24,481 bases of DNA from a virus: positions 1 to 24,481 of the IMG/VR virus record IMGVR_UViG_3300047510_002126; one strand, written 5' to 3'. Positions within the stretch are counted from its first letter, which is position 1; each line of letters opens with the position of its first letter. Shown here one piece after another: positions 7,919-15,324 of the stretch. Position numbers and translations under genes: made by a program. The notes under the pieces are model-generated. The model was not told the DNA's origin. It saw only the letters and a list, made by a program, of their open reading frames with translations, and did not search any database.

Positions 7919-10900
7919 ATGGCTCTGAATTTTAACGTTGATCCATATTACGATGATTTCGACCCATCAAAGAATTTTCATCGTATTCTTTTTAAACCAG
8001 GCGTTGCAGTACAGGCAAGAGAATTAACACAATCTCAAACAATTCTGCAAAGCCAGATTTCCAAATTTGCAGATAACATTTTTTCACAGAACACACCAGT
8101 TACTGGTGGTAAAGTTACTGTCAATCAAAATTGTTATTATTTAAAACTAAATGCACAATACAATAGTGCTGACATTGTTGCTGGTGATTTCACCAATAAA
8201 ATTATTCAGGATTCAACCGGTCAAATTATTGCGAAAGTAATTAAGACAGCAGAAGCAACAGGTACAGATGCTGCAGCAGGCGATCCACCAACACTGATTG
8301 TTACATACCTTTCTGGTACTCAGTTCAGTGATGGCATGGATGTTTTCCCTGCTGATGGTTCCAACTTTGCAGCAACAATTATTGGTACTCTTGGTGGTTC
8401 AACAGGCGTAGGTCTTTCTTCTGTTGCATCCATTTCTGATGGTGTTTTCTACATTGTCAACGGATATTCACAGTCAAGTACACAGAATGAAGATGGTTCT
8501 TATACCAAGTATTCAATTGGTAACTTCGTATCTGTTCAACCACAAACAACAATACTGGACAAGTACAGTTCATCACCGTCCTATCGTGTTGGTTTGTCGA
8601 TCCAAGAAACAATCGTAGACTATATTGACGACCCATCACTATTGGATCCCGCAGTTGGTGCATCAAACTACCAGGCACCAGGTGCAGACAGATATCAAAT
8701 CAATCTGACACTCACAACATTACCATTAGAATTGGGTAATGATGATGCGTTCGTTGAGTTGCTGAGAATTGAAAATGGTAATGTACAGAAACAAGTCGAT
8801 AATACAGTATATTCTGTCATCGATGAATACTTTGCAAAGAGAACTTCTGAAACAAACGGTGATTATATCGTTAGTAATTTCAAGATAACACCTTCTGCAA
8901 ACACGATTGACGCAAATACATACATCTTAGGCGTTGGTCCTGGTATTGCTTATGTTCAAGGTTTCAGATTAGAAAACCAGTCAACACTACAAATTACATC
9001 TGATCGTGCAAGAACAACAGATTCTGTTAATAACAATAGTAACTTTATTGATTATGGAAACTACATCTACGTTGACAATTTAAAAGGTCAAGGTAATAGT
9101 TTCTTTGATATCACAACCGGCAGCCCAGTAGATTTTCATATTGTTGGTACCGCAAGTGTTAACAGAGCAAACACAACAACCTACAATTCAACTTTAGCTG
9201 GCAGCGGTTACATTCGTGCGGTAACTTATGTTCAGGCTTCCAATGGTTCGAACACACAAACATATACTTACAAGGCACATATCTTTGATCTTGCAAGTAA
9301 AACTCTTTCGAGCAACGTTTCTGCTGCGAACACCAACTTTACAACACTGTATGTTGGTACCGCTGGCCTATTGTCTAACGTTGCAAATGCGTATGTTGGT
9401 TGTTCTATAACAATCGACTCAGGTACAGATGCTGGTGATGCAAGAACAATCACCTATTACGATCCAAACAACAAGACAATTCAAACTGATGCACCATTCA
9501 CAATCGCACCTGACGGAACATCTCAGTTCTCAATTCGTTTTGGTGTAAAAGATTTTGAAACGATTGTGCAACCTGTTTCGGGCACACCATATACTTTCCA
9601 AGGTAGTGCAAGTGTTAGTAACTTAGGTAAAGTAAACAATGTTGCTTCGGGTTATACACAGTTATTCAATCCAGGAAATCCACAACTGATCTTCCCATTG
9701 GGTAACAAGTTTGTTTCTGCCGTAACAGATTCTTCTTTCACAACACTACAAGAATTCAGAGCACAATCTTTTGCAAGTTACTTGAGTGGATCTAGAAGAT
9801 ATCTGCAATTAGATCCATCATCTGTAGGAGTCTTCGACTTTATTAGAACAGGCACAACAGAGTCGGCTGATGCAATCAGACAAAACTGGATAGTTGTTGC
9901 AACAGATAGACTGACAAACACCACAATAAACAATGGTGATATTATTGATTTCACCACAGGCAGCAGAACTATTGCCGTTGATTCTGACAAGAATGGTGTC
10001 TATCTAACATGCCCAGACCTTGCACCATTCGCCGCAACAATTTATGCCAAGTTGTCCGTCACAGATGGTAACGATACAAACTATGTACTGAAAACCAAAA
10101 CATTGGTTACTGCAAACACAACAGTAGCAAGCTCTGCTGGGCCAGATGGTGTTGTTAATGATACCTATATTGACTTAACAAATGGTCAAATCTGGATTCC
10201 AACGGCTGGTGTATTAAGTTATGGAAACAACCAGAAGTTATATGTTTCCGATGTTAAAAGAATCGTCAAGATCATTGACACAAATGGTGTAACACCAAAT
10301 ACGGAACTGTTGACAACAGGCACCGATATCACATCTTACTATACATTCAATGATGGTCAGACAGACAATTATTATGGCCACTCATACATCACATTGAAAC
10401 CAGGTCGTCAGAAACCCGTTTCATTGTGGATATTGTTTGATCACTTCAGTCATTCTGGTGGTGATGGTTACTTTAGCGCACAGTCTTATACAAACGTTGG
10501 CTTTACCGACAGACCAAAATATTATGCAGGCAACGGCACATTGTATGATCTGAAAGATTGTTTAGACTTTAGACCTGCTGTGTTGAATGGCCAAGGCAAC
10601 TTTGTATTCAAATACAAAATCACACCAACAAGCACAAACAATTCTGGTTTCTTTATTCCATCAGACTTGAGTGCATTTACATCCGATTATGCATACTACC
10701 TAGGAAGAAAAGACATACTTGTGATTGGTAAAGACAAGGGCATAAGATTAATTGAAGGTGTTCCAGATATTAATCCTGTTTTCCCTAGTCAACCAGAAGG
10801 TTCTATGTTGTTGGCCAAAATTTCTTTGGATCCATACACCGAATACGTGACAGGTCAAACAACAACTGGACAAGTTGCAAACATCAGTGTTCAACCAGTA

Positions 10901-13006
10901 CTACACAAACGTTGGGCATTCAAAGACATTACAGATTTACAGACACGTGTTAACAATCTGGAATACTATACTTCATTGAATTTGTTGGAACAAAAAGCCA
11001 CAAACCTACAGATACCTGACGGAAATGGTTTAAATCGTTTCAAGAATGGTATCTTAGTTGATGATTTTTCAACCTTTAGTGTTGGTGACACATTTAATCC
11101 AGACTTTAGTGCAGCAATTAATACAAGATTGCAATACTTGACACCTGCAATATTGGTTAAAAACTATCCTCTACAGAATCAACAATTGTTAAGTGTTGGT
11201 GGTTTCAAAGGTTTGTCAAATACAGCCACCACAGGTCTGTCATACAAACCAACAAACTCGGATATTTCTCCACTTTATACTCTAAAGTATACGGAAGAAA
11301 TAATTGCAAGCCAACCTTTGGCGAGCAGAGCAATTGCAATTAATCCTTTTGCTGTAGCAGATTCGGTTGGTACACTGACTCTGACTCCACCAATGGACAA
11401 TTGGATTGACAATACAGCACAACCTGATTTGTTATTCATTGATCCAAACCTGAAGATGTATCAACCATCAAGTACCTCAAACTTACTTGAAGGCAATCCA
11501 ACTCTGGCTGTTGGTGACTGGCAAACAATTCCAGGAACAGAAACAACAACCACAAAAACACTAACAGAAACCAGCACAGATGAATACGGTAATCAGTATT
11601 CTTCTTCTTATAATGCAAACGTCACAACTGTAGACAAACAAAACATCTATACCTACGGATATTGGTCACTAACATATTCAGTTGAAGGTAATTATATTAC
11701 CAACGTTTCTCTGTTGCCTTACATCAGAGCACAACAGATTGCTTTCAGAGCAACAGACATGTTGTTTAATACAACAGTTAACGCATTCTTTGATGAGAAA
11801 CGTGTCTCACGTTTAATCAGAAAACCAAACATTATTGAGTTGAGATCTGTTTCCGGAACATTCAAAATTGGTGATACAATTGGTTATGTCGTGAGTTCAA
11901 TCTTCACAAAGACTGGTATCATTTCCGATATTTACAAGTATGCAAACGGCAACGTTCGTCTGTATGTGATTGGTGATGTTGGCACCACAAATTATGGTGC
12001 AATTGTGAGAAACGGATTCTTTAACACATCTGGTGTATATCAAAATAGTACAGCAAGTGGCACATTGGTTACACTAACTCACTATTCTGGTGCATTTAGA
12101 GCAAACACAAATACAGCAAACACTGTAACACTTGCAACAACAGCATCTTCTAGCAACACTGCTTATGTTGGCCAAGAGTTCTGGATTGTCAATGGATCAG
12201 AAGCAAGTGTGCTTTCGATACCTATCGGTCAAAAGGCAACAGTTTCAAGTTACAACGGCGTAACTAAAGTGGCAACACTGAATAGAAATATAATTGCAAA
12301 AACTGGAGAAACTTACTCCATTGGACCTATCACAACAAACGAAGTTGGTTCTGTGTCTGGTGTGTTCAACTGTCCAGGTGGTTACTTCCATGTTGGCGAA
12401 AGAACGATGAAGATTGATAACAGAATTGTTTCTGAAGGTATAACAGACTTCTTCTACAACAAAGGTACCGAAACCACTTCAGCTGAGGCAACTTTCTTTG
12501 CACAAGGTCTTTCTACAACATCTCAGCAAATTAATTACTCTGCAAGCGTATCTGGCCAAGCCAACACAGTTACAACCATCAAAACAGTTAATGATTATGT
12601 TACAAATACTCAAAGAATTGCTAGTGGTGGTGGTGGCGGTTGTTGTGTTATCTCTACAGCAATGGCTGACATGGGTATTTGGTCGAAAGATCAGAAGTTT
12701 GATCTGATCGAATGGTGTGAAAAGTATCTACACAACAAGACACTTGGTGAATGCTTCCGCCGTGGATATCAAGTGATTGGTTCTAAGGTTGCTGTGCCGT
12801 TGTTGAGAGATCAAGGCATTATTGGTAAGATTTTAAGACCTTATGGCAATTGGGCATTCACCAACGGCACAAACATGGTTCGTGGTAAGAAGTTCTCATG
12901 GTTGTCTGTACCCAACTCTCTAGTTTGGATTGCAGGTTTCATGGCAGTTGGTGCAGTTGTTACAACAAAGTATGCGAACAAGTGCTGGAAAAAACTGTAC
13001 GAATAA
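7919..13006 (+). CDS. Giant DUF4815-family virion/baseplate protein with CFI-box-like C-terminal tail
   Basis: The protein has 1695 residues. Its N-terminus (NVDPYYDDFDPSKNFHRILF, then PGVAVQARELTQSQTILQSQ) is the hallmark opening of the DUF4815 family found in large structural proteins of marine T4-like phages. The body is beta-rich and repetitive. Near residue 1540 the text 'GTETTSAEATFFAQGLS' is the usual late section of the family. Then come Gly5-Cys2 (residues 1570-1576) and a 120-residue tail beginning CVISTAMADMG, resembling the CFI-box C-terminal domain, with a hydrophobic segment at about residues 1660-1680 (SLVWIAGFMAVGAVVTT). Homologues I remember continue instead into the 'DPVAQTF' domain, which here is a separate gene at 13440. 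AAAGGA before the ATG is a good ribosome site. The location suggests the outer baseplate, in the gp9/gp10 position. Confidence 0.75.
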   Translation: MALNFNVDPYYDDFDPSKNFHRILFKPGVAVQARELTQSQTILQSQISKFADNIFSQNTPVTGGKVTVNQNCYYLKLNAQYNSADIVAGDFTNKIIQDSTGQIIAKVIKTAEATGTDAAAGDPPTLIVTYLSGTQFSDGMDVFPADGSNFAATIIGTLGGSTGVGLSSVASISDGVFYIVNGYSQSSTQNEDGSYTKYSIGNFVSVQPQTTILDKYSSSPSYRVGLSIQETIVDYIDDPSLLDPAVGASNYQAPGADRYQINLTLTTLPLELGNDDAFVELLRIENGNVQKQVDNTVYSVIDEYFAKRTSETNGDYIVSNFKITPSANTIDANTYILGVGPGIAYVQGFRLENQSTLQITSDRARTTDSVNNNSNFIDYGNYIYVDNLKGQGNSFFDITTGSPVDFHIVGTASVNRANTTTYNSTLAGSGYIRAVTYVQASNGSNTQTYTYKAHIFDLASKTLSSNVSAANTNFTTLYVGTAGLLSNVANAYVGCSITIDSGTDAGDARTITYYDPNNKTIQTDAPFTIAPDGTSQFSIRFGVKDFETIVQPVSGTPYTFQGSASVSNLGKVNNVASGYTQLFNPGNPQLIFPLGNKFVSAVTDSSFTTLQEFRAQSFASYLSGSRRYLQLDPSSVGVFDFIRTGTTESADAIRQNWIVVATDRLTNTTINNGDIIDFTTGSRTIAVDSDKNGVYLTCPDLAPFAATIYAKLSVTDGNDTNYVLKTKTLVTANTTVASSAGPDGVVNDTYIDLTNGQIWIPTAGVLSYGNNQKLYVSDVKRIVKIIDTNGVTPNTELLTTGTDITSYYTFNDGQTDNYYGHSYITLKPGRQKPVSLWILFDHFSHSGGDGYFSAQSYTNVGFTDRPKYYAGNGTLYDLKDCLDFRPAVLNGQGNFVFKYKITPTSTNNSGFFIPSDLSAFTSDYAYYLGRKDILVIGKDKGIRLIEGVPDINPVFPSQPEGSMLLAKISLDPYTEYVTGQTTTGQVANISVQPVLHKRWAFKDITDLQTRVNNLEYYTSLNLLEQKATNLQIPDGNGLNRFKNGILVDDFSTFSVGDTFNPDFSAAINTRLQYLTPAILVKNYPLQNQQLLSVGGFKGLSNTATTGLSYKPTNSDISPLYTLKYTEEIIASQPLASRAIAINPFAVADSVGTLTLTPPMDNWIDNTAQPDLLFIDPNLKMYQPSSTSNLLEGNPTLAVGDWQTIPGTETTTTKTLTETSTDEYGNQYSSSYNANVTTVDKQNIYTYGYWSLTYSVEGNYITNVSLLPYIRAQQIAFRATDMLFNTTVNAFFDEKRVSRLIRKPNIIELRSVSGTFKIGDTIGYVVSSIFTKTGIISDIYKYANGNVRLYVIGDVGTTNYGAIVRNGFFNTSGVYQNSTASGTLVTLTHYSGAFRANTNTANTVTLATTASSSNTAYVGQEFWIVNGSEASVLSIPIGQKATVSSYNGVTKVATLNRNIIAKTGETYSIGPITTNEVGSVSGVFNCPGGYFHVGERTMKIDNRIVSEGITDFFYNKGTETTSAEATFFAQGLSTTSQQINYSASVSGQANTVTTIKTVNDYVTNTQRIASGGGGGCCVISTAMADMGIWSKDQKFDLIEWCEKYLHNKTLGECFRRGYQVIGSKVAVPLLRDQGIIGKILRPYGNWAFTNGTNMVRGKKFSWLSVPNSLVWIAGFMAVGAVVTTKYANKCWKKLYE
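12623..13003 (+). other. Gly5-Cys2 linker and CFI-box-like C-terminal domain
   Basis: This stretch encodes Ser-Gly5-Cys-Cys-Val-Ile-Ser-Thr-Ala followed by about 115 residues with regularly spaced Trp/Leu/Cys (IEWCEKYLHNKTLGECFRRG) and a near-terminal hydrophobic helix flanked by lysines. A Cys-(Phe/Val)-Ile-(Ala/Ser)-Thr-Ala box after a glycine-rich linker matches the CFI-box C-terminal domain seen on many otherwise unrelated large proteins, whose function is not established. It replaces the domain normally expected here in the DUF4815 family. Confidence 0.55.
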
Positions 13007-13009
13007 ATT

Positions 13010-13459
13010 ATGGGACTAAGCGTAGCTGAATATTTCGCACAAAAGGAGGCATGTGCCTCCTGTGTGGATCATGGCACCGAAGAACATTGTGTTACCACAT
13101 TGTTGAGTAGAAAAGAAAATTGTTTTGTTTATAATATTATACATAATCAAATTGGTGAGTATAAACAAGAAGAGATAGAAATGCTCAGAAAAATGAGAGA
13201 AGAATCCTCAGAAGAAGAGAATGTAATTTATTATGTTAGAGGTGAAAGAATCATCGAAAAGATGCACCTTATGGAGAAACCTTTCTATGAGCAGGTATCT
13301 TTTTTTAGTTATATTAATTTTAAATACATCAAAAGTGTTGTTGAAGCACTAGTTCAGAAACGAACAGAAGATGCAAAACGTCTAATAAATACTATGTTAG
13401 AAGTTCTTGAAAAAGAAAATAACATACCGAAGGAATTAAATGAGTTCAAGTACTATTGA
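13010..13459 (+). CDS. Unknown protein with an N-terminal Cys/His cluster
   Basis: This 149-residue protein is not recognised. Residues 15-27 read CASCVDHGTEEHC (Cys15, Cys18, His21, His26, Cys27), which could bind a metal, and another Cys follows at 38. Residues 48-75 are strongly charged and probably helical (KQEEIEMLRKMREESSEEEN), and residues 105-143 look like a second long helix (VEALVQKRTEDAKRLINTML). No transmembrane segment or signal peptide is seen. The gene starts three bases after the DUF4815 protein and overlaps the start of the 551-residue protein by 20 bases. It therefore lies exactly between two pieces that appear to belong to one structural protein. It may have arrived with the CFI-box tail, or may be a small chaperone or partner for that tail. 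Function unknown. Confidence 0.7.
   Translation: MGLSVAEYFAQKEACASCVDHGTEEHCVTTLLSRKENCFVYNIIHNQIGEYKQEEIEMLRKMREESSEEENVIYYVRGERIIEKMHLMEKPFYEQVSFFSYINFKYIKSVVEALVQKRTEDAKRLINTMLEVLEKENNIPKELNEFKYY
13044..13061. other. Perfect 8-bp GC-rich inverted repeat (AGGAGGCA-TG-TGCCTCCT)
   Basis: AGGAGGCA (13044-13051) is matched exactly by its reverse complement TGCCTCCT (13054-13061) with two bases between. It lies about 35 bases inside the 149-residue gene and could fold as a stable hairpin (stem AGGAGG, loop containing CATG). On the - strand the stem would be followed by TTTT, like a short intrinsic terminator, but no - strand gene precedes it. It also contains an ideal Shine-Dalgarno AGGAGG that would be hidden in the stem and has no useful start codon after it. 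Confidence 0.5.
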
Positions 13460-15095
13460 TCCAGTAGCGCAAACATTTATCATAGATGGTCAGAATTTTC
13501 CATCTGGAGCTTTCTTAAGTTCCGTAAATTTGTTTTTTAGAACAAAGCCATCGACCAGCGTACCTGTTCGTGTTTGCATATTACCAACTCTTAATGGTTA
13601 TCCAACTGGTCAACCATTACAGTATTCTATTGTTAGTTTGCCAGCCACTTCTGTTAATGTATCTGAAACACCACATTATTTAAATTCAAATACATATACA
13701 AATTTTGCTTTTTCGTCACCTGTCTACATTAATCCGGATCAATTGTACGCAATAGTTGTACAATCGTCTTCAAATGATTACACATTGTGGTGTTCACAAC
13801 AAGGTGATACTGCACTGTTGTCAACATCAAAAGCTCTACCGACTGATGCAAATCCATCTTCACCAACAAAGATTGTTACCACACCATATGTTGGTGACTT
13901 GTTCGAATCACAGAATGGATTAACTTGGACAGCCGATCTATTAAAAGATTTGATGTTTACAATTAATAGATGTAAGTTTAGTACCAATACATCACCATCA
14001 ATTTCATTTGTTGTTCCGGCAGGATTACCAGAAAGAAGAAGAATCGAATCAACTACAGCTCTTGCTGTAGCCAATTCCATATACGATGCACTCAACCTAT
14101 CCACAACAGACTTAACACCACCAGGAACATCTCTTACATATCAGTACACAACGACACTAGAGTCTGGTATATCCGATGGTCCATACAGTGTGGTTCCAGG
14201 AAAATATGGAACACCAAAATCAGAAGATGTTAGTCTGAATGACAACAAAGGATCAAGAGTATTAAATTATACCGCAAACGATTCATTCAAATTACAAGTT
14301 ACTCTATCAACGGATAATGATGCGGTAAGTCCAGCAATTGCAGAAGACGGATTGAACCTATGGACAATTCGTTATAGAATTAATAACATGGGTATTTCTA
14401 ATGATGACATTTTCTTAATTACTGGTGGTCGCGGTTACTTAGCTAATGCAAACGGAACAATTTCTTATCCCGAAATTACCGTTTCTGCACCAGATTTGGA
14501 TGGTGGCGAACAAGCTTACGTTTCTGCCAACATTTATTTGGGAAATATCGTTAGTGTGTATGTCACATCGGAAGGTTCTGGATATCTGACAACACCAACA
14601 ATTACTATTTCAAACACATCAAACGTGTTGGCGAACGTAATTATTGCCGGTGAAACTTCACCTTCCGGCGGAAACGGCAGAGCCAAATATATCACACAGA
14701 CCGTCACGTTGGCCGAAGGTAGTGATTCTGGTGACCTGAGAGTATATACAACCGCATACAGACCAACAAATTCTGATATTCATGTGTACTATAAGATTGT
14801 GGCTAGAGATGATACACAGAAAATTGAAGACAGTGATTGGAAACTAATGACGATCACCAGTGGTGCTGGAAGATACTCAACAAGTTTCTCCGATATCGTT
14901 GAATACGAATTCTCACCAGGCACCTTAAATGTTGCAGATGAATTTGTAAGTTACACCAGTAAAGCAAATGGTCTTTCTTACACTTCATTCTATCAGTTTA
15001 TGATCAAGGTTGTTATGTCATCTTCTGATTCGACATTCGCACCATTCTTGGACGACATAAGAGCAATTGCTCTGCCACCAGGAACAGGACTATAA
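13440..15095 (+). CDS. DUF4815-associated virion protein, detached C-terminal portion
   Basis: The protein has 551 residues. It begins abruptly with SSTIDPVAQTFIIDGQNFPS, then SVNLFFRTKPSTSVPVRVCI and NGYPTGQPL, and later GLTWTADLLKDLMFTINRCKF. In marine T4-like phages this DPxAQTF...GxTWTAD...MFxxxRAKF series normally forms the C-terminal part of the same large polypeptide that starts with DUF4815. Here it has its own start, with GAAGGA nine bases upstream of the ATG at 13440. Residues about 325-420 hold GGRGY and GSGY modules like those of gp6, gp7-like and gp8. The gene overlaps the preceding one by 20 bases and the following one starts just after its stop, so translation is probably coupled. 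Assembly with the 1695-residue protein is inferred. Confidence 0.65.
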   Translation: MSSSTIDPVAQTFIIDGQNFPSGAFLSSVNLFFRTKPSTSVPVRVCILPTLNGYPTGQPLQYSIVSLPATSVNVSETPHYLNSNTYTNFAFSSPVYINPDQLYAIVVQSSSNDYTLWCSQQGDTALLSTSKALPTDANPSSPTKIVTTPYVGDLFESQNGLTWTADLLKDLMFTINRCKFSTNTSPSISFVVPAGLPERRRIESTTALAVANSIYDALNLSTTDLTPPGTSLTYQYTTTLESGISDGPYSVVPGKYGTPKSEDVSLNDNKGSRVLNYTANDSFKLQVTLSTDNDAVSPAIAEDGLNLWTIRYRINNMGISNDDIFLITGGRGYLANANGTISYPEITVSAPDLDGGEQAYVSANIYLGNIVSVYVTSEGSGYLTTPTITISNTSNVLANVIIAGETSPSGGNGRAKYITQTVTLAEGSDSGDLRVYTTAYRPTNSDIHVYYKIVARDDTQKIEDSDWKLMTITSGAGRYSTSFSDIVEYEFSPGTLNVADEFVSYTSKANGLSYTSFYQFMIKVVMSSSDSTFAPFLDDIRAIALPPGTGL

Positions 15096-15096
15096 G

Positions 15097-15324
15097 ATGT
15101 TGGTCAAAGTAGAAGGCACAAATCTGTATCGTGATACAGAAACTATGGCTTTAATTAATAGAGACACCAAAGAGAGAAACGATTATATAATGAAGACTCG
15201 CTTAATTAAGAACCAAAAAGATCAAATAAATACCGTAAAAGAAGAAATAGAAGTCATCAAGGGCGAAATGTCCGAGATTAAACAATTGATGATAAAACTA
15301 CTCGAAAAAGGTTCAAATGGCTAA
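15097..15324 (+). CDS. Small coiled-coil structural protein
   Basis: This is a 75-residue protein starting MLVKVEGTNLYRDTETMALI. The first 30 residues look like a short globular or beta segment. Residues about 31-72 form a charged heptad-like helix (KDQINTVKEEIEVIKGEMSE), predicted to be a coiled coil. The ATG at 15097 sits one base after the previous stop. An in-frame ATG at 15067 lies inside the 551-residue gene and would add an unconvincing MLCHQEQDYK, so 15097 is preferred. The end overlaps the following fibre gene by eight bases. Position suggests a trimerising adaptor or chaperone for the adjacent fibre, but the role is unproven. Confidence 0.7.
   Translation: MLVKVEGTNLYRDTETMALINRDTKERNDYIMKTRLIKNQKDQINTVKEEIEVIKGEMSEIKQLMIKLLEKGSNG

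Noticed and set aside
15067-15096. ATG 15067 as the start of the coiled-coil protein
   Set aside because: It lies within the preceding gene, adds residues of poor quality, and an ATG at 15097 directly after that gene's stop fits the local arrangement better.
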